From: Equivita sp045641605
GTDB taxonomy: Bacteria; Actinomycetota; Coriobacteriia; Coriobacteriales; Eggerthellaceae
DNA: 40,389 bases
Direction: 5' to 3'
NCBI GenBank assembly: GCA_045641605.1
Contig: JAZUHG010000002.1
Span: 1 to 40,389 of the forward strand
Shown here piece by piece: positions 17,037-24,088 of the stretch (position 1 is its first letter; each line of letters begins with the position of its first letter). Under the pieces are notes generated by a model. It was not told where the DNA came from, ran no database searches, and saw only the letters and a program-made list of their open reading frames with translations. The translations under genes were made by a program, and so were the position numbers.

Positions 17037-19364
17037 ATGATTGCTCAAATTGTAAAGAGAGACGGACGTGTTGTCGACTTTAATGAAGAGAAAATTGCAG
17101 ACGCTGTCGAAAAAGCATTTAAAGCTTGTGGCGCAATGCAAGACAGGAAGACTGCCGATGACATCGCTCACAAAGTTACTGTAAAGATTGAAGAGATGGA
17201 TTCTGATGCTTCGCCAACTGTTGAGGGAGTTCAGGATCTTGTCGAAGAAACTTTGATGGAGGAAGGTTTCATCCAGACTTCGAAAGCTTACATTCTTTAT
17301 CGTGCAGAAAGAGAAAAAGCTCGTGATATTAGTTCAAGATTAATTCAGACTTTGAAAGACATTACTTTCTCGAAGTCTTCAGATTTAGATCTTAAACGCG
17401 AGAATGCAAACATTGATGCCGATACAGCAATGGGTACAATGTTGAAGTATGGTAGTGAGTCTTCGAAACGTTTCTATACAATGTGTGTAATTGATCCTAA
17501 GTTTGCTGAAGCTCATGAAAATGGGGATATTCACATTCATGATATGGACTTTTATACTCTTACAACTACATGTTGCCAGTTACAGTTATCCAAGATTTTC
17601 AAAGATGGCTTTTCCACGGGTCATGGTGTCCTTCGTGAGCCAAATGGAATTACATCTTATTCTGCGCTTGCATGTATTGCAATTCAGAGCAATCAAAACG
17701 ATCAACATGGCGGTCAATCTATTTCTGATTTTGATTATGGTTTGGCCGATGGTGTTCGCAAAACATATCGAAAAATCTACCGTAAACATTTAGCTGAGGC
17801 TATTGAGCTTTTGGCTGAGATTTCTGATTCGAAGCAATTGGCCGATGATATCGTTACAAATGCTGAAGAGAAAAATAAGTGCTGGGCTGCTATTGAAATG
17901 AAGCCTGAGTTTAGGAAATCTGTTATGAATGGTTTGACAGCTAACCATATTGATGAGGAAACTGCTCAAAAGATTATGGACTACACAGCTCGTCAAAGTT
18001 TCGATGACACAGATAGACAAACCTTCCAGGCTATGGAAGCGCTGGTACACAACTTAAATACAATGCATAGCCGCGCTGGTGCTCAGACTCCATTTAGTTC
18101 TGTTAACTATGGTATGGACACTTCTGCTGAGGGTCGCATGGTTATCAAAAATATGCTTCTTGCAACTGAGGATGGCTTGGGAAGTGGCGAGACACCAATT
18201 TTCCCTGTACAAATTTTTAAGGTTAAAGAAGGCGTTAATTATAACCCTGAAGATCCCAACTATGATTTGTTTAAGCTTGCCATTCATTGTTCAGCGAAGC
18301 GTTTATTCCCTAACTTCAGCTTTATTGATGCACCATTTAATGCTCAATTCTACAAGGGAACACCAGAGACTGAAGTTTCTTACATGGGTTGCAGAACTCG
18401 TGTTATTGGTAATGTTCATGATCCAGAGCGTCAACTTACACCAGGTCGTGGTAACTTAAGCTTTACATCTATTAACTTGCCACGTCTTGCACTTCGCTCT
18501 AAGGGTGATGTTGATTTGTTCTTCGATCTATTAGATCAAAAGCTTGAGCTTTGTGTTGGTCAGCTGGATGAACGTTTTGAAATTCAGGCCCAGCGTAAGG
18601 TTTACAATGCACCATTCTTAATGGGTCAAGGAATTTGGATGGATTCAGAAAAGCTTGAGGCTACAGATGAACAACGCGAGGTATTAAAGCATGGTACTTT
18701 ATCTGTAGGCTTTATTGGTTTGGCGGAAACTCTTGTTGCTCTAACTGGTCAACATCATGGTCAAAGCAAGTCTTCGCAGAACCTTGGTCTTGAAATTATT
18801 GGTCATATGCGAGCTTATCTTGACAAGCTTAGTCAGGAGCGCAAGATGAATTACACACTTTTGGCAACACCTGCCGAAGGTTTGTCAGGGCGTTTCGTTA
18901 AGATGGATCGTGAGCGCTTTGGAAACATCGAAGGCATTACAGATCGTGATTACTATACAAATAGTTTCCATGTTCCAGTATATTATGATATTGATGCATT
19001 TAGCAAGATTGATATCGAAGCTCCATATCACGAGCTCACAAATGCTGGTCATATCTCATATATTGAATTGGATGGTGATCCAACTCAGAACTTGGATGCT
19101 TTCGAAAGTGTAATTCGTCATATGAAAGAAGCTGGTGTTGGTTATGGTTCTGTAAATCACCCAGTTGATCGTGACCCGGTTTGTGGCTTCAACGGAATTA
19201 TTAATGACGAATGTCCAAAGTGCGGTCGTCACGAGGAAGAAGGCAAGGAATTCGAGAGAATTCGTCGTATTACAGGTTATTTGGTAGGCACCATGGATCG
19301 TTGGAACGATGCAAAGACTGCCGAAGAAGCCGACAGAGTAAAGCACGGAATTCCTAGGAAGTAG
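17037..19364 (+). CDS. nrdD: Anaerobic ribonucleoside-triphosphate reductase
   Basis: Class III, oxygen-sensitive glycyl-radical enzyme that makes dNTPs from NTPs. The 775-aa product begins with an ATP-cone (about 1-95, VKRDGRVVDFNEEKI). It has the catalytic-core CCQLQLSKIF segment and ends with the zinc motif VCGFNG...CPKCG and the glycyl-radical loop RRITGYLVGTMDRWNDAK. The C-terminal sequence is normal for the Firmicutes/actinobacterial form. AGAGGAGG before ATG 17037 is a strong ribosome site. All Trp codons I checked are TGG. Its presence implies anaerobic growth. It is followed by a terminator and, after an AT-rich inverted repeat, the activase gene nrdG. Confidence 0.97.
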   Translation: MIAQIVKRDGRVVDFNEEKIADAVEKAFKACGAMQDRKTADDIAHKVTVKIEEMDSDASPTVEGVQDLVEETLMEEGFIQTSKAYILYRAEREKARDISSRLIQTLKDITFSKSSDLDLKRENANIDADTAMGTMLKYGSESSKRFYTMCVIDPKFAEAHENGDIHIHDMDFYTLTTTCCQLQLSKIFKDGFSTGHGVLREPNGITSYSALACIAIQSNQNDQHGGQSISDFDYGLADGVRKTYRKIYRKHLAEAIELLAEISDSKQLADDIVTNAEEKNKCWAAIEMKPEFRKSVMNGLTANHIDEETAQKIMDYTARQSFDDTDRQTFQAMEALVHNLNTMHSRAGAQTPFSSVNYGMDTSAEGRMVIKNMLLATEDGLGSGETPIFPVQIFKVKEGVNYNPEDPNYDLFKLAIHCSAKRLFPNFSFIDAPFNAQFYKGTPETEVSYMGCRTRVIGNVHDPERQLTPGRGNLSFTSINLPRLALRSKGDVDLFFDLLDQKLELCVGQLDERFEIQAQRKVYNAPFLMGQGIWMDSEKLEATDEQREVLKHGTLSVGFIGLAETLVALTGQHHGQSKSSQNLGLEIIGHMRAYLDKLSQERKMNYTLLATPAEGLSGRFVKMDRERFGNIEGITDRDYYTNSFHVPVYYDIDAFSKIDIEAPYHELTNAGHISYIELDGDPTQNLDAFESVIRHMKEAGVGYGSVNHPVDRDPVCGFNGIINDECPKCGRHEEEGKEFERIRRITGYLVGTMDRWNDAKTAEEADRVKHGIPRK

Positions 19365-19365
19365 A

Positions 19366-19395
19366 AGAAAATCTGCCTAACGGCAGATTTTTCTC
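19366..19395 (+). terminator. Intrinsic terminator after nrdD
   Basis: ATCTGCC, loop TAAC, GGCAGAT, then TTTTC, a few bases after the nrdD stop. The perfect 7-bp stem with a U-run is a canonical terminator, so nrdG probably has reduced or separate expression. Confidence 0.85.
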
Positions 19396-19404
19396 CTATA
19401 CGCT

Positions 19405-19508
19405 GCGATTTAATATTTCTTATTCTTTTGCTTTTGTTTTTTTGCTTACGTATCAAAATACGCTTCGCAAAAAGGCAAGCAAAATAATTAATAAATATTA
19501 AATCTCGC
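19405..19508. repeat. AT-rich imperfect inverted repeat between nrdD and nrdG
   Basis: The left arm GCGATTTAATATTT (from 19405), running on to TTTTGCTT, matches the complement of the right arm ending at 19508. An extra AG is inserted near the right end. The centre holds a second palindrome, CGTAT-CAAA-ATACG. It has the same architecture as the structured repeat family but unrelated sequence. It may be a MITE relic or a large hairpin in the nrdG leader. No ORF is present. Confidence 0.6.
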
Positions 19509-19530
19509 TAGAAATAGAGAAAGTTAGATT

Positions 19531-20121
19531 TTGAATAGTGAAGCAAAAATTAATTTATTTGGAACTGCACCAGGGTCTATCGTTGATGGCCCTGGTATTC
19601 GTTTTGGTGTTTTTGTGCAAGGTTGTAGCCATCATTGCCCAAAATGTCACAATCCAGAAAGCCAAGCTCATGGTAAGGGGATTGACAAAACTGTGGGCCA
19701 GATTATAGAAGAATTTTATGCTGCAGATAGTTGCTCCGGTGTTACTTTAAGCGGTGGTGAGCCTTTCGAACAAGCCGAAAGCTTGGCGGAGCTTGCCTCT
19801 GCTTTGAGGGAGAAGGGTATAAATGTTTGGTGCTACACGGGGTATCTTTTCGAAGATTTAATTGCTATAGCTAATGGCGAAGATGCACCTGGGGCCTCGG
19901 AGTACTGCAATAAAGAACATGCTCAAGGTGTTAAAAAACTTATATCTAACCTTGATGTTTTGGTGGATGGCGAGTTTAAACAAGATCTCAAATCCTACGC
20001 TGCGTTATATAGAGGTTCAACCAACCAACGTTTAATTGACGTTAAAAAGAGTTTGGAAAATGGTAAAGTTATAGAGTGAAGTCAGGAATTTAATGTACCA
20101 GAAAGGCCTTCATCATGATAA
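19531..20121 (+). CDS. nrdG: Anaerobic ribonucleotide reductase activating protein NrdG (TGA read as Trp)
   Basis: Radical-SAM activase that creates the glycyl radical on NrdD. The joined 196-aa frame starts at TTG 19531 and reads TGA 20077 as Trp, ending RPSS-W (TGA 20116-20118) then TAA. The 4Fe-4S cluster motif CSHHCPKC (CxxxCxxC) is present, with GVTLSGGEPFEQ as the radical-SAM GGE motif and a typical GAPGSIVDGPGIRFGVF-like N-terminus. It overlaps mscS by 7 nt. The final TGA lies in ATGATAA, where an ancestor with the standard code would have stopped. Confidence 0.94.
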
Positions 20122-20912
20122 ACCCATTCGATCAATTTTTAGTTTGAGTTAATTCTGTTACAGACAATGTTTATATTGCAACCATAATAACAGCTGTTGT
20201 AATTATTGTTTTGACATGCATTTTGTCTGCGATTGTATCTGTAATCATTCGAAGGATTTTAACTCGTGAATCCATGCCGCTTCCTTCGATGAGCATTTAT
20301 GTAAATCTTGGACGTATTGTTGTTTGATGTATTGGTCTTGCGAACTTACTAGCAACATGTTTTGCGGTTGATATTACAGGCTTTTTGGCAGCTCTTGGTA
20401 TTGGTGGTATCGCTGTTTCTCTTGGCTTTAAGGATACAATCTCTAATCTTATTAGTGGTGTTCAGGTTTCGTCATGCAAAATTATGACACCTGGCGAACA
20501 TGTCAGCATCAAAGATCATACTGGAATTGTTATCGACACAACTTGGCGTCACACTACCATTCAAGATATGTATGGCGAAACTATAATAATTCCAAACTCG
20601 ATGATCAACTCCAACGCCATCGTAAAAAAAGCACCTTACAGCACTGTTCGTGTACATGTTCAACTACACTCTAAAAGTGCAGCTCTTTCAAGTGTTTCTG
20701 ATAGACTTGTACAAGAAGTTCGTATGGCTGTTCAAAATTATGGAACTCTTACCGAAGACGTAAAAATCAAGTTTAAGACTATTGTCGATGGCGGGGCAAA
20801 GGGAACTGTTATTGTAAAATTTGCAGAGCAACTTGATGGTAACACTGTCATCGATATCAAAGATGCAATTATTCGTGTAATTGCTCCTTATGTCGAAGCT
20901 GCAAAGCAGTAG
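20115..20912 (+). CDS. MscS-type mechanosensitive channel (two TGA read as Trp)
   Basis: Small-conductance mechanosensitive ion channel, a safety valve against osmotic downshock. The 265-aa frame reads TGA 20145 (Trp11) and 20325 (Trp71). Three or so membrane segments lie at about 18-42, 62-82 and 86-112. The third is the Gly/Ala-rich pore helix (AALGIGGIAVSLGFKD). The beta-domain shows GEHVSIKDHTGIVIDTTWRHTTIQD and IIIPNSMINSNAI. ATG 20115 overlaps the nrdG end. The stop TAG (20910-20912) forms the first bases of inverted repeat copy A, so the repeat abuts or clipped the gene end. A standard code would report only residues from 91. Confidence 0.9.
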
Positions 20913-21037
20913 ATTTTGAATACAATTTTTTTCAACGGCTTCGCGGTATGCCATCGTGCGTTCGCCAGCAAGCGCTAGGCGCTGCAGGGGTTTCAAAAAA
21001 TGTATTCAAAATCTACCCCGCATGAGGCGACAACTCA
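20910..21037. repeat. Structured repeat element, copy A (left arm of 128-bp inverted pair)
   Basis: The 106-bp core 20910-21015 has terminal repeats TAGATTTTGAATACA and complement, and the reverse complement of the GC-rich core seen in copy C. A further 22 bp (21016-21037) also match copy B, giving a 128-bp near-perfect inverted repeat with 22539-22666. The mscS stop codon lies inside its left end, and the 22-bp extension covers the -35 region of the 6S RNA promoter. Confidence 0.9.
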
Positions 21038-21043
21038 GATATA

Positions 21044-21052
21044 TGCTATAAT
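21044..21052 (+). promoter_or_regulatory. Extended -10 promoter of 6S RNA
   Basis: TGC-TATAAT is a consensus extended -10 element. The RNA would start at about 21058-21060, exactly where the 5' strand of the 6S closing stem begins. No good -35 is seen; that region lies within the inverted repeat. Confidence 0.75.
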
Positions 21053-21058
21053 GAATTC

Positions 21059-21209
21059 ACCTCATTTCTTAAGTGTGGACCGACACTTTTTAAACGGGGT
21101 CCAAATCGTAGGCTGGCTGTGTATTTGCCTAGCTGCAAAAGACAAAGAGTTCTACTGCGGACACCCACCTAGTTTTAAAACTGGGTCCTCAAATGAAATG
21201 AGGTTTTTT
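21059..21209 (+). ncRNA. ssrS: 6S RNA
   Basis: About 151 nt with the 6S architecture. The closing stem pairs CCTCATTTC (21060-21068) with GAAATGAGG (21195-21203), then GGACC (21077-21081) with GGTCC (21184-21188). A large central bubble follows (21082-21095 against 21167-21182). Next is GGGGTCC (21096-21102) with GGACACCC (21159-21166), then GTAG/CTAC and an apical hairpin GCTGGC/GCCTAGC. It has its own extended -10 promoter and ends in a U-run (21204-21209). The position directly upstream of rarA is a known 6S location in Gram-positive bacteria. 6S RNA binds sigma-A RNA polymerase and mimics an open promoter. Identified by structure and context only. Confidence 0.83.
21187..21209 (+). terminator. 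Terminator of 6S RNA
   Basis: CCTCA (21187-21191), a 7-nt loop, TGAGG (21199-21203) and six T (21204-21209). The same 3' strand also pairs with the 5' end of the RNA in the mature closing stem. It lies 10 bp before the rarA start, so rarA expression needs readthrough. Confidence 0.7.
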
Positions 21210-21219
21210 AAGGGAACAA

Positions 21220-22527
21220 ATGTCAAACTTATTTTCAGACATAGAATCTGCCAATCGCTCCGAAGTCGCTCCTCTTGCTGTACGTATGAGACCTCAAACA
21301 TTGGATGATGTTGTTGGTCAAGATCATATTATCGGCGAAGGTACGTGGTTGCGCAATGCAATCAATGAAGATAATCTTTCTTCGATAATTCTATATGGAC
21401 CAGCTGGAACTGGAAAAACTTCCATTGCTCGTGTTATTGCAAATGCAACTAATTCACACTTCGTAGAAGTTAGTGCAGTTGGTGGATCTGTTAGTGATCT
21501 TCGTAAGGCTATCGAAGAAGCAGAGAAGCTTCTAGAACAATATAAGAAGAGAACAATCCTTTTCGTTGATGAAATTCATAGGTTTAATAGGGCGCAACAA
21601 GATGCCCTCCTTCACGCAGTGGAGGATAATATTGTTACACTCATAGGTGCTACTACTGAAAATCCTTATTTTGAGGTAAATACTGCTCTTAATTCTCGAA
21701 GTTCAATTTTAGAACTACATTCTCTTACAGACGAAGCAATAGTTACGCTATTGAAGAAGGCTATCAAAGACTCTAATGGTCTTAACAAAAAATACAAAAT
21801 TGATAAAGCTGCCTGCGACGCGATAGCGTCGCTAGCAGGGGGAGATGCTCGTGCGGCTCTCAACATCCTTGAGCTTGCAAGTAATATTTCCAAAGGAAAT
21901 AGTGATAAAAAAGCAAATTGCGTGACAGTTGATAATGTTAAGAAAGCTTCGCCAAATCGCAATTTGCCATACGACAAAAACAAGGATCAACACTACGATA
22001 TCATAAGTGCTTTTATTAAGAGTATGCGTGGGTCAGACCCGGATGCTGCAACTTATTGGTGCTTAAGAATGCTCGAAGGTGGCGAAGATCCAAAGTTTAT
22101 CGCTCGTCGAATTTATATTTTGGCTTCCGAAGACATCGGCAATGCCGACCCCCAAGCTATCTTGGTGGCGCAAGCCGCCTTTAAAGCTTGCGAAGTAATT
22201 GGGATGCCGGAGTGCAAAATTAATCTTGTTCAAGCCGCTACTTACATGGCTCTTGCTCCTAAGAGCAATGCAGTTATTGAGGCAATTGACCGTGCAGAGC
22301 AGGAGATTAAACATGGTCCAGCTCGTAGTGTTCCAAATCATTTGAGAGATAGACATCGTCCTGGCAGCGAAAACTATGGTGATTACAAATATCCTCACAG
22401 TTATCCTGGTGCATGGGTAGATCAACAATATTTGCCCGACGGACTAAAACGTGGAGACTTCTACAATCCTACGGATAGAGGTTGAGAAGGCTACCGTAAA
22501 GATATTCAAAACAAAAATCATAAATAA
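21220..22527 (+). CDS. rarA: Replication-associated recombination protein RarA (TGA read as Trp)
   Basis: AAA+ ATPase of the MgsA/WRNIP1 family acting at stalled forks. The 435-aa frame reads TGA 22483-22485 as Trp in DRG-W-EGYRKD, close to the C-terminus. Walker A is GPAGTGKT (60-67), Walker B ILFVDEIHRFN (D117, E118), with sensor GATTENPYFEVN and the C-terminal PNHLRDRHRPGSENYGDYKYPHSYPG region typical of RarA. The AAGGGA ribosome site directly follows the 6S U-run. The gene together with 6S RNA is enclosed by a 128-bp inverted repeat pair. Confidence 0.95.
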
Positions 22528-22538
22528 TTGGGAAAACA

Positions 22539-22666
22539 TGAGTTGTCGCCTCATATGGGGTAGATTTTGAATACATTTTTTGAAACCCCTGCAGCGCCTA
22601 GCGCTTGCTGGCGAACGCACGATGGTATACCGCGAAGCCGTTGAAAAAAATTGTATTCAAAATCTA
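22539..22666. repeat. Structured repeat element, copy B (right arm of 128-bp inverted pair)
   Basis: Reverse complement of copy A over 128 bp with very few differences (for example GGTATACC here against GGCATACC, and ATAT against GCAT near the inner end). The core 22561-22666 has terminal repeats TAGATTTTGAATACA and complement. Inside are smaller stems, including CAGC/GCTG and the palindrome GGTATACC. It lies 11 bp after the rarA stop and just before the rplJ promoter. Confidence 0.9.
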
Positions 22667-22690
22667 CAAATAAGAATTTGCAGAAAGTAG

Positions 22691-22718
22691 TTGACTTTTA
22701 GTAGTTTTTTAGTAATAT
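22691..22718 (+). promoter_or_regulatory. Promoter of the rplJ-rplL operon
   Basis: TTGACT (22691-22696) and TAATAT (22713-22718) with 16-bp spacing, immediately after repeat copy B. They give a leader of about 230 nt that holds the L10 regulatory element. Confidence 0.7.
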
Positions 22719-22724
22719 ATGTGC

Positions 22725-22925
22725 TCCGCGCTTTTCGGAGTGCGGAATGTACATTGAGAAATACATTTTTTGCTACTTAAGACAGCAGGTACCGCAAGGT
22801 TTAATTGAGAATTCTCAACCCGCCGAGGTGGGCGAAAAGGTAGACCGAGTTTTCGGCCATAGTGTATTGACACCTGACCCTTCGCGCATCTAGTAGCGTG
22901 GAGGGTTTTTTTATACCCTCAAAAT
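22725..22925 (+). promoter_or_regulatory. Ribosomal protein L10 leader
   Basis: Autoregulatory mRNA structure bound by the L10-L12 complex. The conserved elements AAGACAGCAGGTACCGC, GGTTTAATTG and CCCGCCGAGGTGGGCG occur in order between about 22778 and 22845, as in the bacterial L10 leader family. An upstream hairpin (CTCCG/CGGAG) precedes them. The leader ends in a terminator (22877-22912). Its 3' strand GAGGG could instead pair with the downstream CCCTC (22916-22920), giving an alternative fold. Length and location before rplJ fit. Confidence 0.87.
22877..22912 (+). terminator. Attenuator terminator in the L10 leader
   Basis: CCCTTCGCGC pairs with GCGTGGAGGG (with G-U pairs), followed by seven T (22906-22912), 47 bp before rplJ. 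It probably stops transcription when L10-L12 is in excess. Confidence 0.8.
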
Positions 22926-22939
22926 GTCAGATTTTGAGG
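22917..22939 (+). other. Perfect hairpin just upstream of the rplJ ribosome site
   Basis: CCTCAAAAT, loop GTCAG, ATTTTGAGG: a perfect 9-bp stem ending 8 bp before the AAGGAGG site of rplJ. It has no U-run, so it is not a terminator. It may shape ribosome access or act as part of the leader switch. Confidence 0.5.
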
Positions 22940-22958
22940 AATTTTAAGGAGGTGTAAT

Positions 22959-23486
22959 ATGCCAAATAAGCAAAATGTTGAGACATTAGCCACCATTAAA
23001 GAAGAGCTCAAAGACATTAGTGCTATGTGGATTGTCGATTATCGTGGTTTGACCGTTAAGGAAATCCAGGAACTTCGTCGCAACATTCGTGAATCTGGTG
23101 CGAAGATGACTGTTTGGAAAAACACAATCATGAAATTGGCAATTGATGAGTTAAAGCTTCCAGATTTGGGTGAAGTGTTAACAGGTCCAAGTGCTTTTGT
23201 TGTTGCTCCCGAAGATCCAGTTAGCAGTGCGAAAGCAATTCGTGATTTCGCTAAGAAAAACGAAGCTCTGGAGATAAAAGGTGGCATTATGGACGGCGAA
23301 TTTGTTGATGTTGATGGCGTAAAGGCAGTTGCTGCTCTTCCAAGCAGAGAAGAAGTATACGCACAAATCGCAAGTATGATTTCTGGCGTCGCAAGAGGCC
23401 TTGCTACTGCAATCAACGGCGTACCAAGAGGTATCGCACAAACAGTTTCTGCTGTTGCTGAACAAAAACCCGCAGATGCGGCGTAA
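22959..23486 (+). CDS. rplJ: 50S ribosomal protein L10
   Basis: Base of the ribosomal stalk; binds L12 dimers and 23S rRNA. The 175-aa product has the family N-terminus (VETLATIKEELKDISAMWIVDYRGLTVKEIQELR), the MTVWKNT(I)xKLA segment and an Ala-rich C-terminal helix that holds L12. The strong AAGGAGG ribosome site is 8 nt from ATG 22959. Both Trp codons are TGG. It is regulated by the upstream L10 leader and followed by rplL after a 90-bp gap with small hairpins. Confidence 0.97.
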   Translation: MPNKQNVETLATIKEELKDISAMWIVDYRGLTVKEIQELRRNIRESGAKMTVWKNTIMKLAIDELKLPDLGEVLTGPSAFVVAPEDPVSSAKAIRDFAKKNEALEIKGGIMDGEFVDVDGVKAVAALPSREEVYAQIASMISGVARGLATAINGVPRGIAQTVSAVAEQKPADAA

Positions 23487-23576
23487 ATTTTCCCTTCGCA
23501 AGCTAGACGAAGTAAAACAAGCTGCATAGTAATTGTAAATTTTGCCGCATAAGCGGTTTGTTGAAAGGAAATAATT

Positions 23577-23954
23577 ATGACAAACGAAGAAATTATTAAA
23601 GCTTTAGAAGAGATGCCATTACTTCAGGCATCTGAACTTGTTAAAGAGATCGAAGAGAAATTTGGAGTTTCTGCTGCTGCTCCTGTTGCTGTAGCTGCTG
23701 CTGCTCCTGGTGCTGCTGGTGGAGAAGCTGGTGGCGAAGAAAAGACTAACTTTGATGTTGTTATGGACGGCTTCGGCGACAACAAAATTGGTGTTATCAA
23801 GGCTGTTCGTGAGATCACAAATCTTGGTCTTAAAGAAGCAAAAGATATGGTTGAAGGTGCTCCTGCAACTATCTTGGAAGGTGCAGATAAAGACGCTGCT
23901 GAAGACGCAAAGGCAAAACTTGAAGAAGCCGGTGCTGCAGTATCTCTAAAATAA
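23577..23954 (+). CDS. rplL: 50S ribosomal protein L7/L12
   Basis: Flexible stalk protein that recruits translation GTPases. The 125-aa product shows the N-terminal dimerisation helix (EEIIKALEEMPLLQASELVKEIEEKFGV), an Ala/Gly-rich hinge (about 38-55) and the C-terminal domain with KIGVIKAVREITNLGLKEAKDMVEGAP. GAAAGGA precedes ATG 23577. It is the last gene of the operon, with a strong terminator 20 bp after the stop. Confidence 0.98.
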   Translation: MTNEEIIKALEEMPLLQASELVKEIEEKFGVSAAAPVAVAAAAPGAAGGEAGGEEKTNFDVVMDGFGDNKIGVIKAVREITNLGLKEAKDMVEGAPATILEGADKDAAEDAKAKLEEAGAAVSLK

Positions 23955-23972
23955 TTTATTTATTATTAAACT

Positions 23973-24013
23973 AAAAAATGGTCTGTTTCCGTTATGGGAC
24001 AGGCCATTTTTTT
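23973..24013 (+). terminator. Intrinsic terminator of rplJ-rplL
   Basis: AAAAATGG-CTGT...GACAG-CCATTTTT: a long stem (with one G-U and one mismatch) closing on CGTTAT, followed by seven T at 24007-24013. Canonical and strong. Confidence 0.9.
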
Positions 24014-24044
24014 ATGGCAAAATCCCAGACAAATTGCTGTTATA

Positions 24045-24053
24045 TGATATAAT
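24045..24053 (+). promoter_or_regulatory. Extended -10 promoter of the phosphatase/kinase gene
   Basis: TGA-TATAAT, a consensus extended -10, lies 36 bp before ATG 24089 and after the rplL terminator. No convincing -35. Confidence 0.6.
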
Positions 24054-24088
24054 TAAATGTTTGTGTTGAGCAATTCACGGAGAGTTAG

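Noticed and set aside
19197..19300. Missing zinc ligand in NrdD
   Set aside because: The DPVCGFNG...CPKCG form is, as far as I recall, normal in the Firmicutes/actinobacterial NrdD subgroup, so it is not treated as an anomaly.
19060..19346. Minus-strand open frames opposite nrdD, gyrA, rplJ and others
   Set aside because: They lie fully opposite conserved genes, have no homology I recognise and no ribosome sites; they are shadows.
21059..21209. T-box or other riboswitch before rarA
   Set aside because: No T-box AGGGTGGNACCGCG motif or known aptamer core; the two-strand closing stem and bubble fit 6S RNA.
16741..22666. CRISPR array from the three repeats
   Set aside because: Copies are about 110 bp, kilobases apart, in both orientations and separated by genes.
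22561..22666. tRNA gene within the GC-rich repeat core
   Set aside because: No cloverleaf, TTCRANY or CCA-end pattern; the conserved stems are the terminal repeats instead.
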